From Oidiodendron maius Zn (lineage: Eukaryota; Ascomycota; Leotiomycetes; Myxotrichaceae): a DNA stretch of 64,000 bases. The position numbers and the translations under genes were made by a program. Below the pieces are notes generated by a model. It searched no databases. It saw only the letters and a list, made by a program, of their open reading frames with translations, and was not told where the DNA came from. Below are positions 1-10,669 of this stretch, in pieces. Numbering within the stretch: position 1 is the stretch's first letter; each line of letters begins with the position of its first letter. The stretch spans positions 372,001-436,000 of the forward strand of contig KN832891.1 in NCBI GenBank assembly GCA_000827325.1, given 5' to 3'.

Positions 1-1
1 C

Positions 2-304
2 CTCGCTAGAGGTCTGGACCCGGCCCTAATCTCATTGATTGTTTGTGAGGACATTCATCGCCGAGATTCTCGCCGCCGCCTGGACATTTTAGTACCAACA
101 GATGATTCTGTCGCCCCGAGATTACTACCGATAATCCCAACACCTGAACAAGGCGCTCTCTTGCCCGTCAAGCAGGTTATGGCAGCTGTTTTAACAGCTG
201 TAGAGTTGCCCGTAGAGCTTCCCATTCGCCTTGCGACCGGAGAAATCAGTCAAACCCAAGCGAATTCACTAGCTTCGATGGCGGCAAGATTCTCGGTGTC
301 CTAG
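2..304 (+). CDS. 3' end of an unrecognised gene cut by the window edge
   Basis: The frame is open from base 2 to a TAG at 302-304 and gives about 100 residues with no convincing start, so this is probably a last exon. The tail is hydrophobic and alanine/leucine-rich and ends in MAARFSVS. I recognise no family. It runs in the same direction as the permease that starts about 310 bases downstream. It could also be a chance open frame, since nothing but its length and normal-looking composition supports it. Confidence 0.3.
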   Translation, partial: LARGLDPALISLIVCEDIHRRDSRRRLDILVPTDDSVAPRLLPIIPTPEQGALLPVKQVMAAVLTAVELPVELPIRLATGEISQTQANSLASMAARFSVS

Positions 305-614
305 TGCATCTGAACCAAGACAGTTCGTCCACATTACGAATTCGCTACATGAAGCTCGTGCTAGGTATCAATATCAATCGGCATCCTGAACAAATTAGCG
401 CTGATACCCCATACCCCGGATTTTTCTACCCCACCTTTCATGTCACTGTATCAACCATAAGTACTTCCCCGAGTGCCTCCTTACTCTGGAATAACTCGGA
501 TCCATATTCTATCGTCCTTGACACCATAGCATCGCAACGCTAATTGGGAGAACTTCCAGACTTACAGTTTTCCACTTGCCTGTTATCAGTCTGTGCTACT
601 CCGACTGTTACGTC

Positions 615-2519
615 ATGAAAGACCCAGAGGAAAATCCCACCGTCATCGGTTACGCAGAGGACTCCGTGAATGTCGATGAGCCGGGACAAGACGTTATTCG
701 CAGCGAGAAGATTTTGATCGCCGAGGCACAAGTTGGTTTCGCCGATGAGAAAGAATTGGGCCCACGGGCAGCCCTTATCACATATTCTAATGCTGTCATG
801 TGGTCTCTTGTCTTTGCAGCGTGCGTTATCATGGAAGGCTATGATACTGCCCTGCTTGGGAGTTTCTACGCATATCGTATGAGCACCGTAGTCTTGTGGA
901 CGTCTGGCTGCTAACCAGTTTGTTTAGCTGCATTTCAAATCAGGTTCGGTCGTTTCGTAGGAGTTACGTCGAGCACGCCAAGCGGATATCAGTTGACAGC
1001 AGCCTGGCAAGCTGGTATGGGTCAGGCAGGAGGCGTTGGTAGCTTCTTCGGAGCCATTCTCAGCGGATATATGGTGCCAAAATACGGCCAGAGGATTGTT
1101 GTGATAGCATCCCTTATCGTCTTGATAATTGGCATCTTTTTCCCTTTCTTTGCCCCAAATTTACCGGTTTTAACCATTGGAGAGGTGATTTGCGGGTACG
1201 TGAACTCCATCTACGACAGTCACAAGCTTTCTAACCCATGCTAATGTGATCAAGCTTTCCCTGGGGCATTCTCACCACTTGTGCGACCTCCTATGCATCT
1301 GAAGTCCTTCCAACATCTCTCCGCGTATACCTGACTTCGTTCACGAATATGTGCTTTATTATTGGTCAACTTATCGCAGCTGGCATACTAAAGGGCCTAT
1401 CTAACCATACAAGTGCATGGGCCTATAGAATCCCTTTCGCAATCCAATGGGTGTGGCCCTGTTTCTTAATTCCATTGGTATACCTTGCTCCCGAAAGCCC
1501 GTGGTACCTGGTTAGGAAGAACCGCCTAGAAGATGCAGAGCAATCATTGCGCCGTTTACAAAACCGAAAGGCAAAAATTAACCCTAGGAACACGCTCGCA
1601 ACCATTATTCATACTGATAATTTTGAAAAGATGAACAACGCAGGTACGCGATACGTGGACTGTTTCAAAGGCCCGGAGCTTCGCCGAACTGAGATTGCTT
1701 GTATGGTCTTAACGGGTCAGATCTTATGTGGTATCGACTTCGCCTATAACAGCTCCTATTTCTATGAAAATATTGGTGTTGGTACATCTACAACCTACTC
1801 TCTGAACCTTGGGGGTACTGGCCTGGCTCTTTGTGGATGCTTTGTGAATTGGTTCGGTTAGTCTCGATCCGCCACTCTCCAGCTTTGGATTCGACTGCTG
1901 ACCTACGTATTTCCCAGCTCTTATGCCATATATCGGCCGCCGTACAATATATATATGGGGTATGGGAGGGATGACCGTAGCCCTCATTTTGATCGGCATC
2001 CTTAATGTGTGGACCAGTCACAAAAGAGTTTCCATAGCACAAGCGGTGCTAACTTTAGTCTGGACCCTTATGTTCCAGCTATCTGCCGGGCAGCTCGGTT
2101 GGGCACTTCCGGCCGAAATGGGATCTACCCGACTCCGCCAGAAAACTATCTGCATTGCCAGAAATGCAAACGGTCTTGTTGGGATCGTAGCGGGGATTCT
2201 CCAGCAGTACTTCATGAACCCCCAGGCGTGGAACTTCAAAGGCTACGTTGGGTATGTATTCATCAGTTCTCGCTGTAACGGGTAGACTATCCAAGACTGA
2301 CATTGTTTGTGTATAAGATTCGTTTGGGGCGCTACTTGCTTCTTGATGTTTATTTGGGCTTTCTTCCGACTTCCTGAAACCTGGAAACGGACCTATGAGG
2401 AACTGGATATTCTCTTTGCGAAAGAGGTCTCAGCAAGGAAATTCGCTAGCACTGAAGTGAATCTTTTTGAGGATCAGGAGAATAATGATCGTTCCGACTC
2501 CAGAAAGGTCCAAGACTAA
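615..2519 (+). CDS. MFS sugar (maltose/alpha-glucoside type) transporter
   Basis: Plasma-membrane proton/sugar symporter of the fungal alpha-glucoside permease group. Five exons join in frame: 615-876, 928-1195, 1255-1856, 1918-2251 and 2318-2519. They encode 555 residues, normal for the family. Visible hallmarks are GYDTALLGSFYA in TM1, SGYQLTAAWQAG before TM2, PKYGQR in the first cytoplasmic loop, PESPWYLVRK at the end of TM6, PYIGRRTIY between TM8 and TM9, and PETWKRTYEELDILF at the C-terminus. The introns are about 50-66 bases with GTATGA, GTACGT, GTTAGT and GTATGT donors. The start at 615 (MKDPEENPT) gives the usual hydrophilic N-tail; an upstream in-frame start at 576 is possible. The substrate cannot be read from sequence, but similarity is closest to maltose permeases rather than hexose transporters. 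No glucosidase gene lies next to it. Confidence 0.9.
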
Positions 2520-2653
2520 AGAGGTGTCAGATGGCTTACAATCCGAGCTGAATCGTCAGAGACCAGTCCTTATTATAAATACTACTCCATCACTAATCAA
2601 ATGCACCCTGTTGACCAGTGTATCCAATACTGTAATCCAATCGCTCTGAGCCT

Positions 2654-2976
2654 TGGTGAGATATAGTTAGAGTTATAACTAGTCGCAGTATAGTATATTG
2701 ATCAGGGCCTCAAGCTCGCATGACACATCCCTTAGGATTCAGGATATCCTTTAGGATCCAGGATTCAGAGGATTCATGTGAGTCAATAAGAGGTTGAATA
2801 AGTCTATATAAAGGGGCCTTTACTCCAGTATAGCTATGCTTAGTTAGTTGTCTCTGCATCACTCTCTTCACCTACTGCTTTCGGCATTCTGCTATGCTGA
2901 AAGCCTATAGTCAATATAACTGAGTTTCACCTTGATATCCAACTACAACCTGCGCATTAACCTGAACCTCCGCACA
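2654..2976 (+). mobile_element. solo-LTR-like remnant, probably Ty1/copia type
   Basis: This stretch has the look of a fungal copia LTR: an AT-rich start, TATATAAAGGGGCC promoter-like core near 2807, then a pyrimidine-rich transcribed part ending in CGCACA. No coding interior is attached. I could not find a matching 5-base target duplication, so the ends are approximate and the call rests on general resemblance only. It should be treated as an old fossil fragment. Confidence 0.35.
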
Positions 2977-2989
2977 AGATAGTATTATA

Positions 2990-3310
2990 ATATGAGAAAT
3001 ATTAGTCTGTTGTAGAGCATAAAGTGAGAGCGATACAGTTCAAAAAATTTAGAAACAACCGCTACACAACCTCTGTCGTATCTTAGAGCATGGTTCAGAT
3101 TAAGAAGTTTCTATCTGAAGCGTCTAGACAGCACAGAAATTAGTTTGAGTACATTAAGCTTGCGACTCTTCGAGGCCCTCTAAGATGTAAGGGGCTGATT
3201 AAAATGGGAGCTAGCTAAATCGCCATCCACCTTTCCTCTTTAAGAGTAATAACCTAGCTTATTGCTTCTAGCTGCATTATAGTAACTTTTTCTTCGTAAT
3301 TATATATACT
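2990..3310. other. intergenic AT-rich stretch
   Basis: No gene seen. It separates the LTR-like remnant from the terminus of the pogo-like relic and has no long open frame. Confidence 0.4.
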
Positions 3311-3786
3311 ACTACAGGAATCTCTGGATAATACGGAACACTAATATTTAAGGATTATTTCCGGTTAATAGAGAGTTCCGTATATTCAAGAGTATGACTA
3401 ATCTAAATCCCCCCCCTCCCCCCCTCCTTTTTTTACCCCTAACCTAGCCAACCAGTCAGATTCGACTGCTCCTTTGAGTTGGTCTTTTCAGCCCGTAAGA
3501 TCCGTAACTCCTTCCGTAACTGGGCTATTAGGTCCTGATTAGCCAGCTGATCCCTTTGCTCCTGGTACAATTTTAGAGTATTTAATGCTGCAATTGCTTC
3601 AGACACCGAGACCTTAGCCACCTCCTCAACACTGACCTCTTGATCGTCCTGGAGGGAGTAATACGCTACAATCTGATCAGTTATATCCTCTTCTGAATCA
3701 ACTATCCTTTCGTCCTCTGAGTGGATAAAGCTCCTTATATCCGCTGGCTTAATCCTTTGATCAGAAGTAGCCAGAGAGCTAGCCAT
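3311..3786 (-). mobile_element. relic of a pogo/Tigger-like DNA transposon: terminus plus transposase tail
   Basis: A 115-residue frame (3439-3786) resembles the acidic C-terminal tail of fungal pogo/Tigger transposases. It has a stretch of acidic residues followed by VSEAIAALNTLKLYQEQ, a motif I recall at the end of many CENP-B/DDE_1 proteins. Its own ATG at 3786 follows a break, and the helix-turn-helix and DDE core are missing. Beyond the stop lie a C/T homopolymer run (3411-3436) and a terminus-like segment at 3311-3394 (CTACAGGAATCTCTGGATAA, with ATACGGAAC and GTTCCGTAT in inverted orientation). These look like the element's end. The other end was not found, so this is a truncated copy. 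A small independent gene is possible but less likely. Confidence 0.5.
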
Positions 3787-4135
3787 GCCTTATATTTCTT
3801 GGATTAATTCAAGAGATTCGGCCCAGCAGCTATTATTTTCAGGCCCTTCTTTGACCTCTCTAACCTCTCTAAACCCCTTTTGCCAGTACCTAGTTATCGA
3901 TATTATATTGCTGTATAGTGAAGCTTATGTATTGCCGCTGACAGTGGTGTATACATAGGAAGACTAGTCTGCACCAGTTGTCGCGCATGTAGGCTATACA
4001 CTGCACTATTCATGTGGACCAGTCGATATGGTACTGTAGGCCAGTGGCCTCGCTTCGTAGCTTGTTTGTACCTATTTTGAGCTTCTCTCGCCTTGAGAAA
4101 TCCCTCGAGGCGAATGCCTCTCCTTTGTGGAATGC

Positions 4136-4316
4136 CCGAGGACAAATTCTCGCCAATGTGACAGCCTAGAGGAGCAAAACCTGCATCGGAGAACTTTTGT
4201 CCCCTAGCTAATGCCTAAGGACAAAACCTGTCCGAGGCGCAGTCACAGGGGCGAAAATTCGTCCTCAAGCGCTTAGCAGAGAACAAAAGTTCTCCTATGC
4301 GAGACTAGAGTAATAT
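4136..4316. repeat. imperfect inverted-repeat segment
   Basis: The segment contains mirrored blocks. GAGGACAAATTCTCGCC near 4137 pairs with GGGCGAAAATTCGTCCTC near 4248, and CGGAGAACTTTTGTCC near 4186 pairs with GAACAAAAGTTCTCC near 4280. The arms are degenerate and nested, as in a small hairpin MITE. No coding content is seen. Confidence 0.5.
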
Positions 4317-4412
4317 CATGTGACTAGTACTATGAATTCTAGGAAGGAAATTTTAAACCAACACATTACTGTAACGTAGTTCCTGCCTCTTCAAATGAGT
4401 GTACTGTATTGC

Positions 4413-4432
4413 ACAGTACAGTACTGTACTGT
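4413..4432. repeat. perfect 20-bp palindrome
   Basis: ACAGTACAGT followed by ACTGTACTGT reads the same on both strands. It lies in the 3' flank of the HET-WD40 gene within a TACTGT-rich stretch. Confidence 0.8.
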
Positions 4433-4492
4433 AATATAATAATTTAGTATTACTTTAGAATTAACAAATATATTGATTGGAAACTCGCATGT

Positions 4493-4524
4493 GACAACCT
4501 CAGCGAATGTTCGCTGAGGTTGTC
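4493..4524. repeat. perfect 32-bp hairpin (15-bp arms, 2-base loop)
   Basis: GACAACCTCAGCGAA is followed by TG and then its exact reverse complement. It lies about 70 bases past the stop of the HET-WD40 gene on the minus strand. It could form a stem in the 3' UTR, or it could be a fused pair of transposon ends. No T-run terminator accompanies it. Confidence 0.85.
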
Positions 4525-4596
4525 AGGTATACAATATAAGTTCTCCATCACTATGAAGTACTATAATCTATTCAAACGTAAAGTTATCTTTTAAAT

Positions 4597-7500
4597 TCAA
4601 GGATTCTTCTTAAATAGGCGGCCAAACTTGCCAGGCGTTCTATCGTCTGGCCTGTTCTGATTGTCTGCCCTGGTCTGATTGCTTCTGTAGCCAAAAGGAA
4701 TCACTGGTACGGGCGATTCGCGGTTGGCGAATGCGTGTTCAGTGTAGTCGTCCATGCTCATACTATTATCTTCGAATTGTAAAAACGTTAGTCCGCCAGA
4801 CCGATGGCCCAACACCACCATGCTTCCGCGTAGAGCTACACTTGTAGCTCTGTAATCATTAGGAAGCCAAAGAAGCTTCTCTCTATCAAGAGTTATCCAC
4901 TCGTTATCAACATGTAGAGGATGATCTAAAGGTTTCTTGTCAGGATGTTGATCGAGTGAAACAGATGTTGGCGTGAGTCTAATAAGTGATCCATCATCCA
5001 TTTTCAGATGTTGGCCATCTTCTGAGAACACTAGGTTAGTACAGTCTTGATTGGTCTTAAGCGTCTGCCGGTGCGCGCCCGTGGCCGGATCCCAGAGCCG
5101 GACCGATTTATCACGTGACGCTGACACTAGCGTCTTACCGTCCGGCGAGAAGGCGACCGCATGGATCCAATCACTGTGCTCCTCGAGCGCCTGCTGGTGC
5201 GCGCCTATCGCGCCTATCGCTATATTCCAAAGCCGTACTGTGTGATCACCTGAGGCTGACGCGAGTGTCTTACCGTCTGGCGAGAAGGCGACCGTGTAGA
5301 CCTCATCGTTGTGCCCTTTGAGCGTCTGTTGGTGCGCACCTGTCGCCGCATCCCAGAGCCGTACTGTACCATCGTCCGAGGCTGACGCTAGCGTCTTACC
5401 GTCTAGCGAGAAGGCGACCCCGTTAACCACATTGCTATGTCCCTCGAGCGTCTGTTGGTGCGCGCCTGTCGCCGCATCCCAGAGCCGTACTGTGCGATCG
5501 CCCGAGGCTGACGCTAGTGTCTTGCCGTCCGGCGAGAAGGTGGCCATGTAGACCGTTTCACTGTGCCCCTTGAGCGTTTGCTGATACGCGCTTGTCGCCG
5601 CGTCCCAAAGCCGTACTGTGTGATCACACGAGGCTGACGCTAGCGTCTTGCCATCCGGCGAGAAGGCGACTGTGTAAACCGCATCACTGTGCCCCTTAAG
5701 CGTCTGCTGGGCTGCGCCTGTCGCCGTATCCCAAAGCTGTACTATATGATTACGTAAGGCCAATGCTAGCGTCTTGCCGTCCGGCGAGAAGGCGATCCCG
5801 CTGACCGCATCACTTTGCTCCTTAAACGTCTGCTGGCACACGCCTGTCGCCGTATCCCAGCACCGTACTCTGCCATCACGTGAGGCTGACGCTAGCGTTT
5901 TACCGTCCGGCGAGAAGGCGATCGCGTTAACGTCACCCCTATGCCCCTGAAGCGTTTGCCGGTGCGTGCCTGTTGCCACGTGCCAGAGCCGTATTGTGTG
6001 GTCACCTGAGGCTGATGCTAGCGTCTCACCGTCTGGTGAGAAGGCAACCGCGCTAACGTAATTGCTGTGCCCTTCGAGCGTCTGCTGGTGCGCGTCCCAA
6101 TGGCGTCTAATACCTGCAACAGTTTTGATAAATGGCAGCCTTTCCTTCCACTGCGCGTCCTTAACCTTGCTTCCCGTTGGACTGAACACAAGTGCGGAGC
6201 CATATGTCTGTAGCGGAGCTCGTTCTATAATTGATCCATAGTTACGGATAAACTTCTCGGCATCTTCTAAGAATCCAGCAAGCCAAGGATTCGCGCCCGA
6301 GGTCTGTAGGCAATTAGCGTTGGATGTAGCGAGAACGGCAATATACGTACCTGGACAACTTGCTGAAGCTTCCTTATCGATGGTACCCGGTCCGAAAGCT
6401 TTCCTAAGAGTGACAAACTCTCAAGCCAGCGGAGGAACAGCTCCTTCAGAAACCCGAACGCCGCTCCGCCGTCCATCAGCTCTCTCTGACACTCGTGGCT
6501 CTCGCCGTTCAGGAGATGGTCGACCCAGAAGACGCAGGAGTATTGTATTGGAGCGAACGGACCTGCTTCAGGTGGCGTCACACCCTTTGGTTTGAAGCCG
6601 AAGTCGAGGTTGTAGATGTTCTGTTCCAGTTTTGAAATCGCAGCAAGTGAACGCCTGCTGATGTCCGTATGTCCTTGGGCGACCCCGATAGGCTGAAGCC
6701 AGTTCTCCGTCAGGTAGTCCTTGGCCGACCGGTGTATTAGGTTGACCGTGTTTTCACTGACTGTCAGAAATGAGCCGCATTCCGCAACAATGGTCATGGG
6801 GTTGACATCGGGTGGCAAACCAGCGACGACGGCAAGTTCGCATAGGGAGAGTGGCCGATATGCAAGACAAGTAGCCACTAGGACGTTCTTGCAGTATTCC
6901 GGATCGCGCGTCGGTCCCTTTTCAATGCCCGTCATCATCTGGCCGTATACCTTTGAAAACCCGTCCCTATCGTCCTCCTTTATTTTTTGAAATCTCCCTT
7001 CTGCCTCCTCCTGCTTCTCTCCGTCTCTTAATATCGCTGCGTCTTTTAATATTGCCGCTGTGTTCAATAATCTGACTGCCTTATCCAAATAGCCCACCTC
7101 TTCGTCCGGATGCGTACCTCCTCGACTCTCCCAGTCCCAAACAAGTCGAAAGTTATATGGGAAATATGACACTGTCTGTTCTGGCTGAGAAACTGAGATC
7201 CGAATAACAGAAAAGTGAGACGTATGTGGCCTGATGATCGTAGGCTTTGACGCCCCATGTAGAAGGCAGACGAGGTCACCTACTTCAACGGACTTGGGCG
7301 ACATTTGGAGAGTCCATTTCTTCGGAGGCCGCCAATATCCAGATACGTCCTTTAAATCGATATCCACCTGCTGGTTCTCGGCATCTACCGAGGACACCTT
7401 GCCGAGAACACAGCCTTTACTCTCGATAACCGCCACCGCCATCTTCGGATCGGGCCCGGTGTTCACAGATACCTGTCCACCGAGTAGGAACCTAACCAGT

Positions 7501-8532
7501 CGCTCTAGGAGACTTCCAAATGGAATGTGATAGTTAGGTGATAAGCCAGCGGCATCAACGGCACCGGGATCATCAGAGCCCATGCCGAGCAAGGCAAATA
7601 CCTTGTCACGAGGATCCGTGGCCTCGTGGGCAAGGTACATATCCATCAGCTCGCCGAGAGGGCATATACCCAAAGAGACTACGCCTGATGGATCCGCTGT
7701 GTATTCAGGCCGAAAGATTGAACGCATTATCAGGTAGGCCACTGGACGTATTCGATCCTGGACGCCCGGGTAGGAGCGTTCCCATGCTAGTAAACCCAAG
7801 CAAAACGCGTATCCGTCAATATCCGTGGAACCACACACGATGCGGACTTGTCGAGCCGCGGCCACCTCCTGAAGGACCTGCACGACTTTGTTAATAACTC
7901 CGACTGTGTTGATAGCTTGCACCCCTTACCCAGATGCGCCGAAACCATGGCCGTCCTAGTAGCTCGAGAATTGCTATATGGATCGTTCCCTCGTTGGAGA
8001 ATCCCGTAGGCTCATCGGCTGCAGCGCTGTGTATCGCCTTGAGCGCTTGATGGTCATGGGCTTCGGCTTCCCCGAGCCAGACAAGTACTCGGCTCGCTTT
8101 GCAATAGATCTCCGCCATAAACCGAACTTGCTGTCCCCGCTCATCGTAGTCTTCTTGGTCAATGCAGATAGCATCTACCCATATAACTCGTCCAATGAAG
8201 CGATCTCGAAGACATATGAGTGCCGCGTGGAGGTTTTTTGTAACAGGCAGGCAACGTTCGCCTATAGAGATAGAATCGGGCTTGTGTTCGCCGCCCCAGG
8301 TGTAGGATAAAGCCTCGTACAAGCATGCTCTTTCTTCCGTCTTCCGGAGAGGATAGTGGAAGAGCTGGCATCGAATAGGCGCCCTCTTCTCCTCATTTGG
8401 CAGGAGATGAAGCAAGCGAATATCGCCATGGTCTAATTTGAAGTATTCGTACTTGTTGCCAATGTTGTCGCTCTTCGTGCTTTTGGCGTGCATATGTGTC
8501 TGTTCGCGTATTCCTGGTAAAGTCACGTCCAC
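4597..8532 (-). CDS. HET-domain / STAND-tail / WD40 protein (vegetative incompatibility family)
   Basis: Member of the fungal HET-WD40 family linked to non-self recognition and cell death. Three exons join in frame: 8532-7930, 7877-6351 and 6303-4597. They encode 1278 residues with no internal stop. Introns have GTAAGG/GTGCAG and GTACGT/CTACAG ends. The HET domain covers about residues 40-330 (YEALSYTWGG, VIWVDAICIDQ, RPWFRRIWVLQEV, DPRDKVFALLG). Around residue 480 begins a post-NACHT winged-helix-like part (LAYRPLSLCELAVVAGLPP, LIHRSAKDYL). From about residue 770 come eight WD40 repeats and one degenerate repeat, each of about 42 residues, nearly identical (AFSPDGKTLASAS). No Walker A motif is visible, so the usual NACHT NTPase seems absent. 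Repeat 7 carries three extra residues from a 9-base duplication (GCGCCTATC at 5201 and 5210). The start at 8532 is the first ATG before the HET domain. Confidence 0.85.
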
Positions 8533-9260
8533 GACAGCATTCTCGGGCCAGGAATTCCAGGGTCTCTGAGGAGCAGGAAGGACTGGATCCCGTTGCCGTG
8601 CGGACTCGGGCGCGGGTGGCGGCCCTTCGGCGTCGGCGAGAGATGGGTTTTGGGGGGCATGCGGCTTTGTTGCGTTGCCGTCGGAGAGTGAGACCTCTGC
8701 CGGAGGTTTGTGAGTTTGAAGACTTGCACTTCTAGCGTCTGCTCAACATACCCGTGGACAGCGCGAGGGGCGGGGCCGGTGAGCCATCACGATCCCCGAT
8801 GAGGAGGTTCTTCCACCCCTTCTCCGGCGATGTTGCAAGATTTTCCTCTGGCATAGCTTCGATGGGGACACTGGGCGGTCGGATAAGACGTGTATCTGTC
8901 GAAACGACGTCACACAGGTCAAATAAGTGCAAAGGGGTAATTCTGTGTATTGAAAGGTCTCTGAATCTCTTCTAGATTATCAGGAAATCCTACCTCCTTA
9001 TTACAGTCAGCTGGGCACCAACATCGTATGCAGACAGCCTAATCGTGGGAGTGGCTAGGAGTTGCTAGCTGTTAGGAGCCGAGCCCAGATTTCCTTACTA
9101 ATCACCTTTTTGAGTCACGTTACTACCTATCACAATATGGGCGAAAATTACAGCCACCCCCTTCTCCCAATACATCGGCACCCCCTAGGCTTATATAATT
9201 CCCGGCACCCCCGTGATCACTTCCTATTTCGGACGTATTTCTACCACCGGCACCCCCCCA
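8533..9260. other. upstream region of the HET-WD40 gene, no gene seen
   Basis: Open frames here are short, overlap on both strands and show no domain. The region probably carries the HET-WD40 promoter. Confidence 0.4.
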
Positions 9261-9440
9261 AGTACTGTATTACCCTTTTCGGCCAGCCCTTCTTTGCCCC
9301 TATCCTACCTTTTATACAGTCGCATATAGCCTACCTTTTGCACCTATATTGAGTTGCATATAGCCCTCCTTGCGCACCTAAATTACGCTGTATACAGCCC
9401 TCCTTTTTCTCGCGCCTATAGCCCTCCTTTTCGCACGCTG
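9120..9440 (+). repeat. degenerate tandem repeats, C-rich and TATAGCCCTCCTTT units
   Basis: The first part repeats CGGCACCCCC-like units about every 35 bases (near 9176, 9210 and 9248). The second repeats a unit close to CGCATATAGCCCTCCTTTTGCACC four or five times between 9320 and 9440. Copies are diverged. It ends just before the probable start of the small membrane protein gene. Confidence 0.6.
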
Positions 9441-9445
9441 CAGAG

Positions 9446-10160
9446 ATGGATCAAATCACATCTCAAGGTGGTTCGAGCTCAAGAAGACTACAAGAGATGG
9501 AAGATCCAACAAGACGCCCCTCCACAGTCCTCACAGAGTATGTCACACCTGAAAATGAACCTCTAGTTCGTTGTCGAATGCTAACAATTCACTAGCGAGA
9601 AAAAGGAGAGGATATCACGTAGATAGCGCTGCCACAATGATCCCTTTAACGACTGCGTCAAGGCCGCTTGAGACGTCCGAACACCATGAACTATTATCCA
9701 CCTTTCAACTGATGGGACGTTACTTGCAGGTGAATACTCCAGCGAAGGCGCTTATACCACCATCGACCTAACCCATCACTAGGAAGACCTCACAATTTGG
9801 AGCATCAATCTTGCAATCTATGTATCTTGCACTATAATCCAGGCCATCTCCTTCTCTAATCAAACTCCATTCAACCTCTCTGCTTCCGACTATCTCAACG
9901 CTATCCAGACAACACTCACGCAGCTGCTTTCGGTTCTGATGACTTATATCCTCACTATTAGAAACGCTAGGGACCATCACCTTGGCATGCGTTACCAGTG
10001 TTGGCTTGCTCTTGCCTGTATTCTTCCAGCCGTGGCCTTCTGTGTCTTCAAGTGGTATGCTGGAATGAGTGCATTGCTAGCGTTCCTTGGCACCGTTGTG
10101 ACGGGGTTTTTGCAAGTGCTTTTGGCTGTTGATATGAAGAGATCAAAGGTCTTACCATGA
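9446..10160 (+). CDS. small multi-pass membrane protein, unknown function
   Basis: The last exon, 9783-10160, is solid. It begins [16 protein letters not shown] and contains a hydrophobic helix at its start and two further ones ([16 protein letters not shown] and [17 protein letters not shown]), ending KRSKVLP. The middle exon ends at 9729 (FQLMGRYLQ) with a GTGAAT donor and a CTAAC branch site before 9782. The first exon is less sure. ATG at 9446 opens [14 protein letters not shown], a plausible cytosolic N-tail, and a GTATGT donor at 9538 joined to an AG at 9599 keeps the frame. That gives about 200 residues. It resembles small fungal membrane proteins seen in many moulds, but I know no function. 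The start and first splice could be wrong. Confidence 0.5.
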
Positions 10161-10669
10161 TGCAAACCTACGGTTACACATCGTGGTGGAACGCTGGCAG
10201 GCAATACTAAAGGCTAGTGGGACGTAACATTTCACGTGATATCTGTATAATGCACAATAAAATACAACTAGCGTAGCTGTGAATATAGTATTAGGTAAAA
10301 GCGATAAGTTACCGAATATCCCATTAGCATGTTACCAACATGCAGGTTGTTCCGAGAGATAGTATTTCATATTATGGAGGCTGCGAGACAAAGAAAACTA
10401 TACCCGGTTAGATTCTTCAAGATGACATCAATTTCACGGCGTCGGTTTATGACGGCGATAGACGTCATGGCCAACTAGACTAGAATATGACGATCAGAAG
10501 GAACATATTTCCAAGGTTTCAGATGCTTCGACTAGGATGTGTATCGTTTGCAGATTGCCAAGTTAGGATTGAGAGAGTTGAGCAGCTCTATCCCCTCAAT
10601 TTGTACGCTTGACCCTTGCTTAGAAGCACCTTATGTTCATTGGTTGTATCGTCTAAGAGATTGCATAGT
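10161..10669. other. intergenic, nothing recognised
   Basis: This is the convergent 3' region between the small membrane protein and D-lactate dehydrogenase. No gene or repeat was seen. Confidence 0.4.

Noticed and set aside
5051-5551. Several plus-strand open frames across the WD40 repeats
   Set aside because: They are antisense shadows of the repeats: each repeats the same C/V/R-rich pattern with the 126-base period.
6267-7922. The HET, middle and WD40 parts as three separate or frameshifted genes
   Set aside because: GTAAGG/GTGCAG and GTACGT/CTACAG introns join all three in frame with conserved protein across the joins.
9120-9440. A CRISPR-like array
   Set aside because: Units are degenerate tandem repeats without regular unique spacers, and the genome is eukaryotic.
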